Shown here: positions 34,041 to 42,755 of the stretch, piece by piece
Layout: each line of letters begins with the position of its first letter
Numbering within the stretch: position 1 is the stretch's first letter
NCBI GenBank assembly: GCA_029906195.1
Contig: JARWSJ010000004.1
Location: forward strand, 496,001 to 560,000
Length of the DNA stretch: 64,000 nt
Direction of reading: 5' to 3'
From: Chitinophagaceae bacterium 26-R-25
Lineage (GTDB): Bacteria > Bacteroidota > Bacteroidia > Chitinophagales > Chitinophagaceae
Notes under the pieces: generated by a model
What the model saw: the letters and a program-made list of their open reading frames with translations, nothing else
Told to the model about the DNA's origin: nothing
Databases searched by the model: none
Made by a program: the position numbers and the translations under genes

Positions 34041-34096
34041 CGCAAAAAAAAGCCTCCCGGGAAACTTCCCGAGAGGGCATACATATGGCAGATAAG
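34041..34096 (-). repeat. 56-bp direct repeat, copy 2; terminator of gltD
   Basis: Identical to 32119-32174 and in the same orientation. It lies 22 bases after the gltD stop on the minus strand and acts as its intrinsic terminator (stem, then CTTTTTTTT). The two copies enclose only the DUF488 and dual-OB-like genes. Confidence 0.9.
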
Positions 34097-34118
34097 TTGA
34101 GAAAAAATCAAGCAATAA

Positions 34119-35621
34119 TTAGAGAGCCAGTTCGAGATTCATGTCCTTGCTTTCAAGCAGAGAGAAGCCCATAAGGAACTCGTCTACTTTGCGGGCGCAT
34201 TCTCTTCCTTCGCTGATGGCCCACACTACCAAGGACTGACCACGGCGCATATCGCCGGCCGTGAATACTTTTTGAATATTTGTTTGGTAAGCTTTTTCAG
34301 AAGCCTGAACATTTCCTCTTTCGTCAAGATTAATGCCCAGTTCTTTCAGCATACCTACGTGTTGCGGATGTACAAAGCCCATCGCTAACAAAGCCAATTC
34401 GCAAGGAATTTCTTTTTCGCTGCCGGGTACTTCTACAAACTGTGCAGGACGGCCATCTTCTGTAAACTTCCACTCAAGTTTTACTGTTTTCAAGCCTTTC
34501 AGGTTGCCCTTGCCGTCACCAATGAATTCTTTGGTGCCAATTGCCCAGTCTCTGTCAGCACCTTCTTCGTGAGAAGTAGACGTTTTCAGGATCATCGGGT
34601 ATGTTGGCCAGGGCATAAATGGCGTACGTGAAGAAGATGGTTTTGGCATCAGTTCAAACTGTGTGATGGATTTCGCGCCATGACGGTTTGAAGTTCCCAC
34701 GCAGTCACTACCGGTATCACCACCACCGATCACTACCACATTCTTATCTGTTGCAAACACATGCTCAGACAATATATTGCTTTCAATTGCTGCATTAGCC
34801 AAAGGATCTTTTGCAGCATTGCGTTTGTTTTGTTGTTTCAGAAAGTCCATTGCGTAATGAACTCCGTTCAACTCACGTCCGGGGATTTTCAAATCTCTTG
34901 GAACAGTAGAACCGCCGGTCAATACGATCGCATGGTATTCTCTTAAGATGTCGTCTACTTTTACATTAACGCCTACATTGGCATTGTATTTAAAAGAAAC
35001 GCCCTCATCTTCCATTACTTTGATTCTTCTGTCGATCACCCATTTTTCCAGTTTGAAATCAGGAATGCCATAGCGAAGCAAACCGCCCGCTGCGTCATCT
35101 CTTTCAAAAACTGTTACAGAGTGGCCTGCATAGTTTAACTGCGCCGCAGCTGCAAGACCTGCAGGACCTGAGCCAATTACCGCTACCTTTTTACCAGTGC
35201 GAACATTTGGTGTACGTGGTTGCACAAAGCCTTTATCGAAAGCGATCTCGATGATGTGCCTTTCAATTTCTTCAATTGCAACGGCGGGTTGATTGATGCC
35301 TAACACGCACGCATGCTCACAAGGAGCAGGGCAGATGCGACCTGTAAATTCAGGGAAGTTATTTGTTGATGTTAAAATGTCGTATGCTTCCTTCCATTCT
35401 TTTCTGTAGATAGCATCGTTGAACTCAGGAATTACGTTTCCTAAAGGACAACCACTGTGACAAAACGGAACGCCGCAGTTCATACATCTTGCGCTCTGTT
35501 GATTGAGCTGTGTATCGGAATATCTGTTTACGAATTCGTTGTAATCTTTTTTACGCTCTGTTACCGGGCGTTTGCTCGGCAACTCTCTTGTGAACTCTAA
35601 AAAGCCTGTTGGTTTGCCCAT
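34119..35621 (-). CDS. gltD: Glutamate synthase (NADPH) small subunit
   Basis: A 500-residue flavoprotein that passes electrons from NAD(P)H through FAD and iron-sulfur clusters to GltB. The N-terminal CMNCGVPFCHSGCPLGNVIP and GRICPAPCEHACVLGIN are the cysteine clusters. VAVIGSGPAGLAAAAQLNYA is the FAD Rossmann motif and NVVVIGGGDTGSDCVGTSNR the NADPH motif. MGFVHP and FTAGDMRRGQSLVVWAISEG close the FAD site. Standard length. It is 155 bases downstream of gltB, with family F and E repeats in the gap. Confidence 0.97.
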   Translation of the reverse strand: MGKPTGFLEFTRELPSKRPVTERKKDYNEFVNRYSDTQLNQQSARCMNCGVPFCHSGCPLGNVIPEFNDAIYRKEWKEAYDILTSTNNFPEFTGRICPAPCEHACVLGINQPAVAIEEIERHIIEIAFDKGFVQPRTPNVRTGKKVAVIGSGPAGLAAAAQLNYAGHSVTVFERDDAAGGLLRYGIPDFKLEKWVIDRRIKVMEDEGVSFKYNANVGVNVKVDDILREYHAIVLTGGSTVPRDLKIPGRELNGVHYAMDFLKQQNKRNAAKDPLANAAIESNILSEHVFATDKNVVVIGGGDTGSDCVGTSNRHGAKSITQFELMPKPSSSRTPFMPWPTYPMILKTSTSHEEGADRDWAIGTKEFIGDGKGNLKGLKTVKLEWKFTEDGRPAQFVEVPGSEKEIPCELALLAMGFVHPQHVGMLKELGINLDERGNVQASEKAYQTNIQKVFTAGDMRRGQSLVVWAISEGRECARKVDEFLMGFSLLESKDMNLELAL

Positions 35622-35686
35622 CTTTTTATAGTTGTTGGTTGTTAGTTGATAGTTGTTTGACAGGGAGATCTTCGATCTCTGATTTT

Positions 35687-35766
35687 ACCACTAAGGCACT
35701 GAGGGCACTTAGTTACACTTAGAAAACTTCTTAGTGAAGCTTAGTGTTCTCAGTGTCTTAGTGGTG
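35687..35766. repeat. Family E inverted repeat between gltB and gltD
   Basis: ACCACTAAGGCACTGAGGGC and CTCAGTGTCTTAGTGGT arms with inner CTTAGTTACACTTAGAAAAC and TTCTTAGTGAAGCTTAGTG. A GTTGTTAGTTGATAG (family F) stretch at about 35632-35659 adjoins it on the gltD side. The repeat lies within the gltBD operon. Confidence 0.85.
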
Positions 35767-35776
35767 AATTTCCTCG

Positions 35777-38700
35777 TTACACTTTCTGTTTTACACCTTT
35801 TGATTCCTTCAAGGCTTTCTTGTAATCTTTCGGGAATACTTTTACAAAATGTTGTAACTGGTTGTCGAAATCGTCCAGTACAAATTTTGCAACGGTGCTG
35901 CCTGTGTAGTCGTAATGGTCCTGGATCATTTTCCTCAAACCTTCAACATCTTCGTGACCAACCGGATCAAGGTCGATCATTTCCATGTTGCAGTTACCAG
36001 GGAATGTTCCTTTTACATCGTACACGTAAGCGATACCACCACTCATGCCCGCAGCAAAGTTTCTTCCGGTGCTGCCGAGAATTACTATGGTACCACCGGT
36101 CATGTACTCACAACCGTGATCGCCTACGCCTTCTACAACAGCCTGTGCGCCTGAGTTACGAACCGCAAATCTTTCACCTGCTTTACCACGGATGTAAGAT
36201 TTTCCGGATGTAGCGCCATAGAAAGCAACGTTACCAATCAAAATATTTTCTTCAGGAACAAAGCTCGCCTGTTTTGAAGGATAAACTATCAGCTTGGCTC
36301 CGCTAAGACCTTTACCGAAGTAGTCATTCGCGTCACCTTCCAGTTCCAGTGTAACACCGTTTGTGTTGAATGCTCCAAAGCTTTGTCCGGCAGTTCCGGT
36401 AAGTTTGAAGTGAACGGTATCTTCCGGCAAACCAGCCGCTCTGTATATTTTAGTTATTTCGTTAGAAAGTACAGTACCTGTAGTTCTGTCTGTATTGATG
36501 ATGTCGAAAGAAGCTTTTACTTTTTCTTTTTTCTCCAATGCAGGTTTAGCTGCTTCGAGCAATTTCCAGTCTAGGATGTTTTGCATCAGGTGATCCTGCT
36601 CTTCCATGTTGTACATGCCGGTGAATTCTGCAGTTGGCTCTTTGTACAAGATAGGAGCGAGGTTCAGCTTGCTGTATTTCCAGTGGTCGATGTTGTCTCT
36701 CACTTCAAGATGTTCCACCTGGCCGATCATTTCCTCTACAGTTCTGAAACCCAGATCTGCCATGATCTCTCTCAATTCCTGTGTAAGGAATTTGAAGAAG
36801 TTCACTACGTGATCAGCGTCGCCTGTAAATCTTTTTCTCAACTCAGGATCTTGTGTAGCAACACCAACTGGACAAGTGTTCAGGTGACATTTACGCATCA
36901 TGATACAACCTTCTACTACAAGAGCAGCAGTTGCAACACCCCATTCTTCAGCACCTAACAATGCCGCCATGGCTATGTCACGACCTGTTTTCATTTGTCC
37001 GTCAGCCTGCAACACCACGCGACTGCGCAACCTGTTTTTCAACAAAGTTTGCTGTGCTTCTGCAAGGCCAAGTTCCCAAGGCAAACCTGCGTGTTTGATA
37101 GAACTCAATGGAGATGCACCTGTACCACCATCATAACCTGCGATCAAGACCACGTCTGCTTTTGCTTTTGCAACACCCGCAGCAATGGTACCAACACCGG
37201 CTTTAGATACCAGCTTCACGCTGATACGTGCGGCACGGTTGGCATTTTTAAGATCGAATATTAATTGAGCCAAATCTTCAATTGAATAAATGTCGTGGTG
37301 CGGAGGAGGAGAGATCAGACCTACGCCCGGTGTGGAGTGACGTGTTTTACCGATCCAGTCGTCAACCTTGTGGCCTGGTAACTGTCCGCCTTCACCTGGT
37401 TTTGCACCCTGCGCCATTTTAATCTGCAGTTCATCTGCTTCGGTAAGGTATAAGCTCGTTACACCGAAACGCGCAGAGGCAACCTGCTTGATGGAAGAAC
37501 GCATAGAATCGCCGTTAGACATTTTATCATAGCGTCTTTCATCTTCACCACCCTCACCTGTATTGCTACGGCCACCGAGGCGGTTCATTGCAACAGCAAG
37601 TGTTGTGTGCGCTTCCCAGGAAATAGAACCGAAGCTCATGGCACCTGTTGCGAAGCGTTTGTATATTTTTTCTGCCGGTTCTACTTCATCAATTGAAATA
37701 GAAGGACGGAGATGTTTGAATTGGAAAAGACTTCTTAATGTAGCCGCTTTCTCGCCCTGCTCATTTACTGCTTTTGAATACTTCTTGAACGTGTTGTAAT
37801 CGTTCATGCGAGTAGAGTGTTGCAGCAAGTGAATAGTGGTCGGGTTGAACAAGTGGAACTCGCCTTTACGCTTCCATTGGTAAACACCACCTACAGATAA
37901 TCTGTCAACCGGTGTTTCTTTTTTGCTGAAAGCGTATTTGTGTTTGGTCAAAGTTTCGCGGGCAATTTCATCAAGGCCCATACCCTCAATGCGGGATGTA
38001 GCACCGGTGAAATATTTATCCACTACCGCTTTGTTGATACCAATGATCTCGAAGATCTGAGCACCCTGGTAAGATTGCAAAGTAGAGATACCCATTTTAG
38101 AGAACACTTTCAAAAGCCCGTCGTTCACGGCTTTTACGTAATTCTTCTTCAGGTAATCTACCTCCAGGTCCGTTTGCATTTTACCGCTCAGCTTCATGTC
38201 CCTGATAGAGGAAATAGCAAGATAAGGGTTAATGGCCGTGGCACCGAAACCAATTAAACATGCGAAGTGATGCACTTCCCACACGTCTCCTGCTTCTACT
38301 ACCAAGCCTACACGGCCACGGTATCCTTTGCGGATGAGGTGGTGGTGCACTGCTGCAGTTGCAAGCAATGAAGGAATGGCAGCGTGATCTGAATCGATCG
38401 CTCTGTCGGAAAGAATCAATACTTCGAAACCATCTTCTGCAGCATCTACTGCATAACGGCAAAGACGGTCAAGGCCTTTTTGCAATGAACCCGGTTTGCC
38501 ATCGGCGCGGAAATAGCACTGCAAAGTTTTAGCCTGGTAAATGCCTGTATCAATACTTCTGATCTGCTCCAGCTCATGGTTATTAAGTACAGGCTGTTTG
38601 AGAGCTACACTATGACAAGCAAGCGGATCTTCTACAAGAAGATTTCCGTTGTTACCAACAAATGTTGCAAGTGACATTACCAAACGCTCGCGGATTGGAT

Positions 38701-40291
38701 CGATTGGCGGATTGGTTACCTGCGCGAAAAGTTGTTTGAAGTAACTGGTGATATGTTGTGGCTGATCACTCAACACCGCCAGAGGCGCGTCCGTTCCCAT
38801 AGAACCGATTGGTTCTTTACCATCAAGAGCCATTGGAGCGATGATGGTTTCGAGATCTTCTGTTGAGTAACCAAATGCTTTTTGATATTTGAAAACCTGC
38901 TCGCTTTCAAGGTGAGTGAACATTACGCGAGGTTCAGGCAATTCTTCCAAACGAATCTTGTATTTGTTCAACCATTCGCCGTAAGGTTTTTGTCCGCAGA
39001 TATTAGCTTTCAGCTCGTCATCGCTAATGATGCGGCCCTGCTCCATATCTACTACGAACATTTTACCGGGCTGCAAGCGACCTTTTTCTTTCACCAGGCG
39101 CTGGTCCACAGGCAATGCACCTGTTTCAGATGCCATGATTACGCGGTCATCTGTAGTAACGCAATAACGGGAAGGGCGAAGGCCATTTCTGTCAAGCGTA
39201 GCACCAATGATCCTTCCGTCTGTGAATGACAGGGACGCCGGGCCATCCCATGGTTCCATCATTGCAGAGTGGTATTCGTAGAATGCTTTTTTGATTGGGT
39301 CCATTTCCTCATTGCCATCCCATGCTTCCGGCACCAGCATCATCATTACGTGAGGCAGTGAACGGCCGCAAAGTGTAAGCAATTCGATCATGTTGTCAAG
39401 GCAGGCTGAGTCAGACTGACCATCTGTAACAAGTGGTAACAGCATTTCCATTTCTTCTTTGGAGAAGTAAGGAGATGTGAACCCTTTTTCGCTTGTTTTG
39501 AGCCAGTTGAGGTTACCCTGAAGTGTGTTGATCTCACCATTGTGTGCCACATAACGGAAAGGTTGTGCCAGTTTCCAGGATGGGAACGTGTTGGTAGCAA
39601 AACGGGAGTGTACAAGGCCGAAAGCACTTACTACACTTTTGTTGCTTAGATCAGGGAAGTAATGGCGCACCTGGCCGCTGGTAAGCTGGCCTTTGTACAC
39701 CAATGTTTTATAAGAAAGAGAGGCTACGTAGAAACCGATAGCATCTTTTTTAACTGTACTATTGATGGTGTGTTGTGCATAATTGCGCAGCACAAATAAC
39801 TTACGTTCGAAATCTTCAGGATTGCTGATGTGATCCGGGCATGCGATGAACACATGTTCCATTTCAGGTTCTACAGACAATGCCGTAGGTCCGATGTCAT
39901 CAGGATTAACCGGCACTTTTCTCCAGGTAATAATTTCAAGGCCGAGCTTTTCAGCACTGCGAATGAAAATATCACGACATTCTTCACGCAGTTTAATTTC
40001 CTTTGGAAAATAGATGGCGCCAACACCGTATCTGCCATAAGCAGGGAGGTGCACACCAAGTTTAATACACTCTTCAAAGAAGAATTCGTGAGGAATCTGG
40101 ATGAGGATACCCGCTCCATCGCCGGTGTTGCTTTCGCAACCGCAGGCCCCGCGGTGTTCCATGTTTTCCAGGATGGTTAATGCATCCGAAACGACCTGAT
40201 GGTTCTTGTTGCCTTTTATATTGGCGACGAACCCGATCCCGCACGCATCACGCTCAAATTCGGGAGAATACAATCCAACGTTACTTGCCAT
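35777..40291 (-). CDS. gltB: Glutamate synthase large subunit
   Basis: A 1504-residue amidotransferase that makes two glutamates from glutamine and 2-oxoglutarate. The class II glutaminase domain starts after a short propeptide; the catalytic Cys is in ERDACGIGFVANIKGN (residue 17 from my start). The FMN-binding synthase domain (TGEGGEDERRYDKMSNGDSM; AQGAKPGEGGQLPGHKVDDW; SPPPHHDIYSIEDLAQLIFD), the 3Fe-4S cysteines in CIMMRKCHLNTCPVGVATQD and the C-terminal beta-helix (GQSFGAFNTNGVTLELEGDA) all follow. The frame is open to a TTG 54 bases upstream, but the ATG at 40291 gives the family N-terminus. Confidence 0.97.
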   Translation of the reverse strand: MASNVGLYSPEFERDACGIGFVANIKGNKNHQVVSDALTILENMEHRGACGCESNTGDGAGILIQIPHEFFFEECIKLGVHLPAYGRYGVGAIYFPKEIKLREECRDIFIRSAEKLGLEIITWRKVPVNPDDIGPTALSVEPEMEHVFIACPDHISNPEDFERKLFVLRNYAQHTINSTVKKDAIGFYVASLSYKTLVYKGQLTSGQVRHYFPDLSNKSVVSAFGLVHSRFATNTFPSWKLAQPFRYVAHNGEINTLQGNLNWLKTSEKGFTSPYFSKEEMEMLLPLVTDGQSDSACLDNMIELLTLCGRSLPHVMMMLVPEAWDGNEEMDPIKKAFYEYHSAMMEPWDGPASLSFTDGRIIGATLDRNGLRPSRYCVTTDDRVIMASETGALPVDQRLVKEKGRLQPGKMFVVDMEQGRIISDDELKANICGQKPYGEWLNKYKIRLEELPEPRVMFTHLESEQVFKYQKAFGYSTEDLETIIAPMALDGKEPIGSMGTDAPLAVLSDQPQHITSYFKQLFAQVTNPPIDPIRERLVMSLATFVGNNGNLLVEDPLACHSVALKQPVLNNHELEQIRSIDTGIYQAKTLQCYFRADGKPGSLQKGLDRLCRYAVDAAEDGFEVLILSDRAIDSDHAAIPSLLATAAVHHHLIRKGYRGRVGLVVEAGDVWEVHHFACLIGFGATAINPYLAISSIRDMKLSGKMQTDLEVDYLKKNYVKAVNDGLLKVFSKMGISTLQSYQGAQIFEIIGINKAVVDKYFTGATSRIEGMGLDEIARETLTKHKYAFSKKETPVDRLSVGGVYQWKRKGEFHLFNPTTIHLLQHSTRMNDYNTFKKYSKAVNEQGEKAATLRSLFQFKHLRPSISIDEVEPAEKIYKRFATGAMSFGSISWEAHTTLAVAMNRLGGRSNTGEGGEDERRYDKMSNGDSMRSSIKQVASARFGVTSLYLTEADELQIKMAQGAKPGEGGQLPGHKVDDWIGKTRHSTPGVGLISPPPHHDIYSIEDLAQLIFDLKNANRAARISVKLVSKAGVGTIAAGVAKAKADVVLIAGYDGGTGASPLSSIKHAGLPWELGLAEAQQTLLKNRLRSRVVLQADGQMKTGRDIAMAALLGAEEWGVATAALVVEGCIMMRKCHLNTCPVGVATQDPELRKRFTGDADHVVNFFKFLTQELREIMADLGFRTVEEMIGQVEHLEVRDNIDHWKYSKLNLAPILYKEPTAEFTGMYNMEEQDHLMQNILDWKLLEAAKPALEKKEKVKASFDIINTDRTTGTVLSNEITKIYRAAGLPEDTVHFKLTGTAGQSFGAFNTNGVTLELEGDANDYFGKGLSGAKLIVYPSKQASFVPEENILIGNVAFYGATSGKSYIRGKAGERFAVRNSGAQAVVEGVGDHGCEYMTGGTIVILGSTGRNFAAGMSGGIAYVYDVKGTFPGNCNMEMIDLDPVGHEDVEGLRKMIQDHYDYTGSTVAKFVLDDFDNQLQHFVKVFPKDYKKALKESKGVKQKV

Positions 40292-40400
40292 AGCAGCGCA
40301 ATAGTTTTTGTTAAGAGAATTATTACCACAACAGTTTTGTTGCAATCCGTTAGTTTGGTTACTTGTGCATTAGGACAAGCATTATTTCATTGGCAGACTA

Positions 40401-40408
40401 CAAATATA
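40401..40408 (-). promoter_or_regulatory. Candidate -7 box of the gltB promoter
   Basis: On the minus strand TATATTTG fits the Bacteroidota TAnnTTTG box exactly. The -33 region is weaker (TTTA, 15-base spacer). It predicts a leader of about 100 bases before the gltB ATG. Confidence 0.45.
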
Positions 40409-40417
40409 ATTCACTTA

Positions 40418-40553
40418 TTTCACTAAATTGTTAGATATGCAATATTTTATCGAGCATATCATTATTTTAAATTTATTTTTTTGTGAATTATTTGGATATT
40501 TTTCAGAAATGACTTTTTCGGGCTGATTTTGATCTTATTTCAATTTAGTGAAA
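40418..40553. promoter_or_regulatory. Paired 13-bp inverted sites upstream of gltB
   Basis: TTTCACTAAATTG at 40418-40430 and its exact reverse complement CAATTTAGTGAAA at 40541-40553, about 110 bases apart. The proximal one overlaps the promoter region. They could be two operator half-sites or sites bridged by looping. Confidence 0.4.
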
Positions 40554-40747
40554 AAACGCGTAAAAAGCGAATGCGTTGGCGGGTGGGTTTCAGTAAAATC
40601 CGCTTGGGAGATTTACGAGATATGTAAATTGTGTGTAATGTGATGAGGGTTAGGGGGATGTACGAAGTGCGATGTACGGTGTACGATGTTTCTAGAGTGC
40701 ATCTTACCGAGAAAAATCGTGCACCAGGATTATCAGTCTGTTTCATT

Positions 40748-40846
40748 ACCACTAAGTCACTAAGGACACTAAGTTTCACTAAGAGAGCCTGAACTTTAGG
40801 CAATCCTTAGTGAGGCTTAGTGTTTGCTTAGTGCCTTAGTGTTGAA
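40748..40846. repeat. Family E inverted repeat
   Basis: ACCACTAAGTCACTAAGGAC and TTGCTTAGTGCCTTAGTG arms. The right edge contains the TAA stop of the peroxiredoxin gene. A short GTACGAAGTGCGATGTACGG stretch at about 40659 belongs to a different low-complexity type. Confidence 0.8.
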
Positions 40847-41363
40847 TCTTGGTCTCACCTTGAAGGAATCCTAAAGTCTTTTCCGAATGTGCGCTGCCGT
40901 TGCTGAATGAGTCGAAGGTATAGACGATTTTTCCTGTGAGATCAACAACGAATGTTTTGCGGCCCGTGAGGAAGAATTTTCCCTTTACACCAAACATCTT
41001 CAAAACCTTGTTATCCGGATCGCTCAGGAGTGTAAAAGGCAATTGATGATTCGTAATGAAGTCGTGGTGACTTTTTACGCTGCCCGAATTGATGCCCACA
41101 ACAATCGCCCCGGCGTTTGTAAAAGCAGTATAGCTGTCGCGAAATGAACAGGCCTCTTTTGTGCAAACCGGGCTTTCATCTTTTGGATAAAAATAAATGA
41201 CCATCTTTTTCTTGCCAATGTAGTCTGCTACATTGAACAAACTATCATTTTGATTTTTCAATGAAAACATGGGAATGGTGTCTCCAACATCCAATTGTTT
41301 TAATTGCCCTTTACAGGAAATAATCAAAATGCTGCATACCAGTAAGGTGAATATTTTTTGCAT
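40836..41363 (-). CDS. Peroxiredoxin (AhpC/TSA, BCP-like), lipoprotein
   Basis: A 175-residue thiol peroxidase with a lipoprotein signal (LLVCSILIISCKGQ) so it should be anchored in the envelope. The peroxidatic Cys is in SPVCTKEACSFRDSY; the second Cys five residues later is the resolving Cys typical of BCP/PrxQ. FTLLSDPDNKVLKMFGVKGK is also conserved. The last residues IQH and the stop codon come from the family E repeat. The gene is 5 bases from the racemase gene and is probably its operon partner. Confidence 0.9.
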   Translation of the reverse strand: MQKIFTLLVCSILIISCKGQLKQLDVGDTIPMFSLKNQNDSLFNVADYIGKKKMVIYFYPKDESPVCTKEACSFRDSYTAFTNAGAIVVGINSGSVKSHHDFITNHQLPFTLLSDPDNKVLKMFGVKGKFFLTGRKTFVVDLTGKIVYTFDSFSNGSAHSEKTLGFLQGETKIQH

Positions 41364-41368
41364 AAAAA

Positions 41369-42061
41369 TTATTTATCGAGTGCAAATTGAACAGCTGCTT
41401 CTGCGTGAATAAGCGTGGTGTTGAAAACCGGCACCGAAACATCGTTTTGAGTGACCAGCAATGGAATTTCTGTGCAACCTAAAATAATACCTTCAGCCCC
41501 ATTTTCGATGAGTTTGCTGATGATACGGAGATAGCGTTGTTTTGTTTCCGGCAGGAATATATTTTTTCCCAACTCATAAAAAATACTGTGGTGAATGAAG
41601 TCTCTGTCTTCACTATCCGGAATAATGGCTTGAATATTCGCGGCTGCAAGCTTTGATGTAAAGAAGTCGCGCTCCATCGTGAATTTTGTTCCCAGCAAAC
41701 CCACTTTCTTTATGTTTTGCTTTTGAATGGCGTCCGCAGTTACCTCGCCAATGTGAATCACCGGTAGTTGAATGTGCTCCTGCAATTTATCAGCAATCAT
41801 ATGCATGGTGCTTGCGCAAAGCAATATAGCCGATGCGCCGCCGTTCTTCAAATGTTCCGCAGCCTTTGAAAGCATGGCGAAAGTTCGGTCCCAGTCGTTC
41901 GCTTCGTTGTTGCGTTTAATGTCTTCATAGTTGAAGGAATAGATCATGCACTCGGCAAAATTAAGATCGCCGAGCTCTTTATTGATACCTTCATTAATGA
42001 GTTTGTAATAGTCAACTGTTGAAACCCAGCTTATCCCGCCGATTAGTCCGAGTAATTTCAT
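41369..42061 (-). CDS. Aspartate/glutamate racemase family protein
   Basis: A 230-residue two-domain cofactor-independent racemase. LGLIGGISWVSTVDYYKLIN is the usual N-terminus. The two catalytic Cys are in ILLCASTMHMIAD (about residue 83) and GIILGCTEIPLL (about 193). The substrate could be L-aspartate or another acidic amino acid. It belongs to the YgeA/aspartate racemase group by the GGISW start. Upstream lies a large hairpin repeat (family K). Confidence 0.92.
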   Translation of the reverse strand: MKLLGLIGGISWVSTVDYYKLINEGINKELGDLNFAECMIYSFNYEDIKRNNEANDWDRTFAMLSKAAEHLKNGGASAILLCASTMHMIADKLQEHIQLPVIHIGEVTADAIQKQNIKKVGLLGTKFTMERDFFTSKLAAANIQAIIPDSEDRDFIHHSIFYELGKNIFLPETKQRYLRIISKLIENGAEGIILGCTEIPLLVTQNDVSVPVFNTTLIHAEAAVQFALDK

Positions 42062-42075
42062 TTTACGGTTTTTAA

Positions 42076-42228
42076 AAATGGTGACATGTTAATGCCCTAC
42101 GGGCATTTTTCGGTATCTACTTTTATTTCTATTAATATTTTTTCCCTACGGGAAACGTTATTGCCCGTAGGGCATTAATATTAATAGAAATGCAACAACA
42201 ATCACAAAATTGTCCGTAGGACATAAAT
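42076..42228. repeat. CCCTACGGG palindromic cluster (family K)
   Basis: Three GCCCTACGGGCA/CCCTACGGGAA/GCCCGTAGGGC palindromes. TTTCTATTAATATTTTTTCC and GGGCATTAATATTAATAGAA (42125-42190) make a long stem. A fourth TGTCCGTAGGACA lies at about 42210. It resembles a REP-type element. Confidence 0.8.
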
Positions 42229-42278
42229 ATGGCAGCACCCGAATTGCTTAACCACAAAGACATTGATGCTTTTAATCA

Positions 42279-42719
42279 TCAATTTGCCATAGCCAAAACA
42301 GGAAGTTGTTTGTTGCCGTCCTGGTAAAGCAGATTCAACTTCATAGAAGAAACGTGCCAATTGCCTCCATGGTTGTCTAATGCGAAATCATATGTGCCAA
42401 ATACCGTCCACAGGTCGCCACCTTCTGCATTTGGTAAATGATGTACCGCCTGCCCTTTACAGAAAGCAGTGGCTTTGTTGCCCTGGATACCAACCTCAAA
42501 GTTGGAAAGCATGTGAAGTGTGAACATAAACTTCGGTAGAAAGCTTTTCCAGGAAGTTATTATATCCGTTGAAGAAAGGGTAGAAGCCGGTTGTCCGCTT
42601 AGAGATGAATAATCGAGCAATACATTTTCACAGAAACTGTTTTTTACTATTTCCCAGTCATGTTTATCTGCGCCGTTGAATAGGTTGACGATGGTTTGAA
42701 CGATAAGATCTTTGTCCAT
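42279..42719 (-). CDS. SnoaL-like (NTF2 fold) protein
   Basis: A 146-residue protein of the nuclear transport factor 2 fold: LIVQTIVNLFNGADKHDWEI, NSFCENVLLDYSSLSGQPAS, HMLSNFEVGIQGNKATAFCK and YDFALDNHGGNWHVSSMKLN. The family includes polyketide cyclase-like enzymes and binding proteins; no catalytic residue can be assigned. It begins 36 bases after the KAS III gene stop and probably shares its transcript. Confidence 0.88.
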   Translation of the reverse strand: MDKDLIVQTIVNLFNGADKHDWEIVKNSFCENVLLDYSSLSGQPASTLSSTDIITSWKSFLPKFMFTLHMLSNFEVGIQGNKATAFCKGQAVHHLPNAEGGDLWTVFGTYDFALDNHGGNWHVSSMKLNLLYQDGNKQLPVLAMAN

Positions 42720-42755
42720 TGGTGTATGTTTCGAATAACAATTAGTGATTGTTAA

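Noticed and set aside
40540-40803. Minus-strand open frame of 87 codons between gltB and the peroxiredoxin
   Set aside because: It runs through a family E repeat and a GTACGAAGTG low-complexity stretch, and has no recognisable domain or start context.
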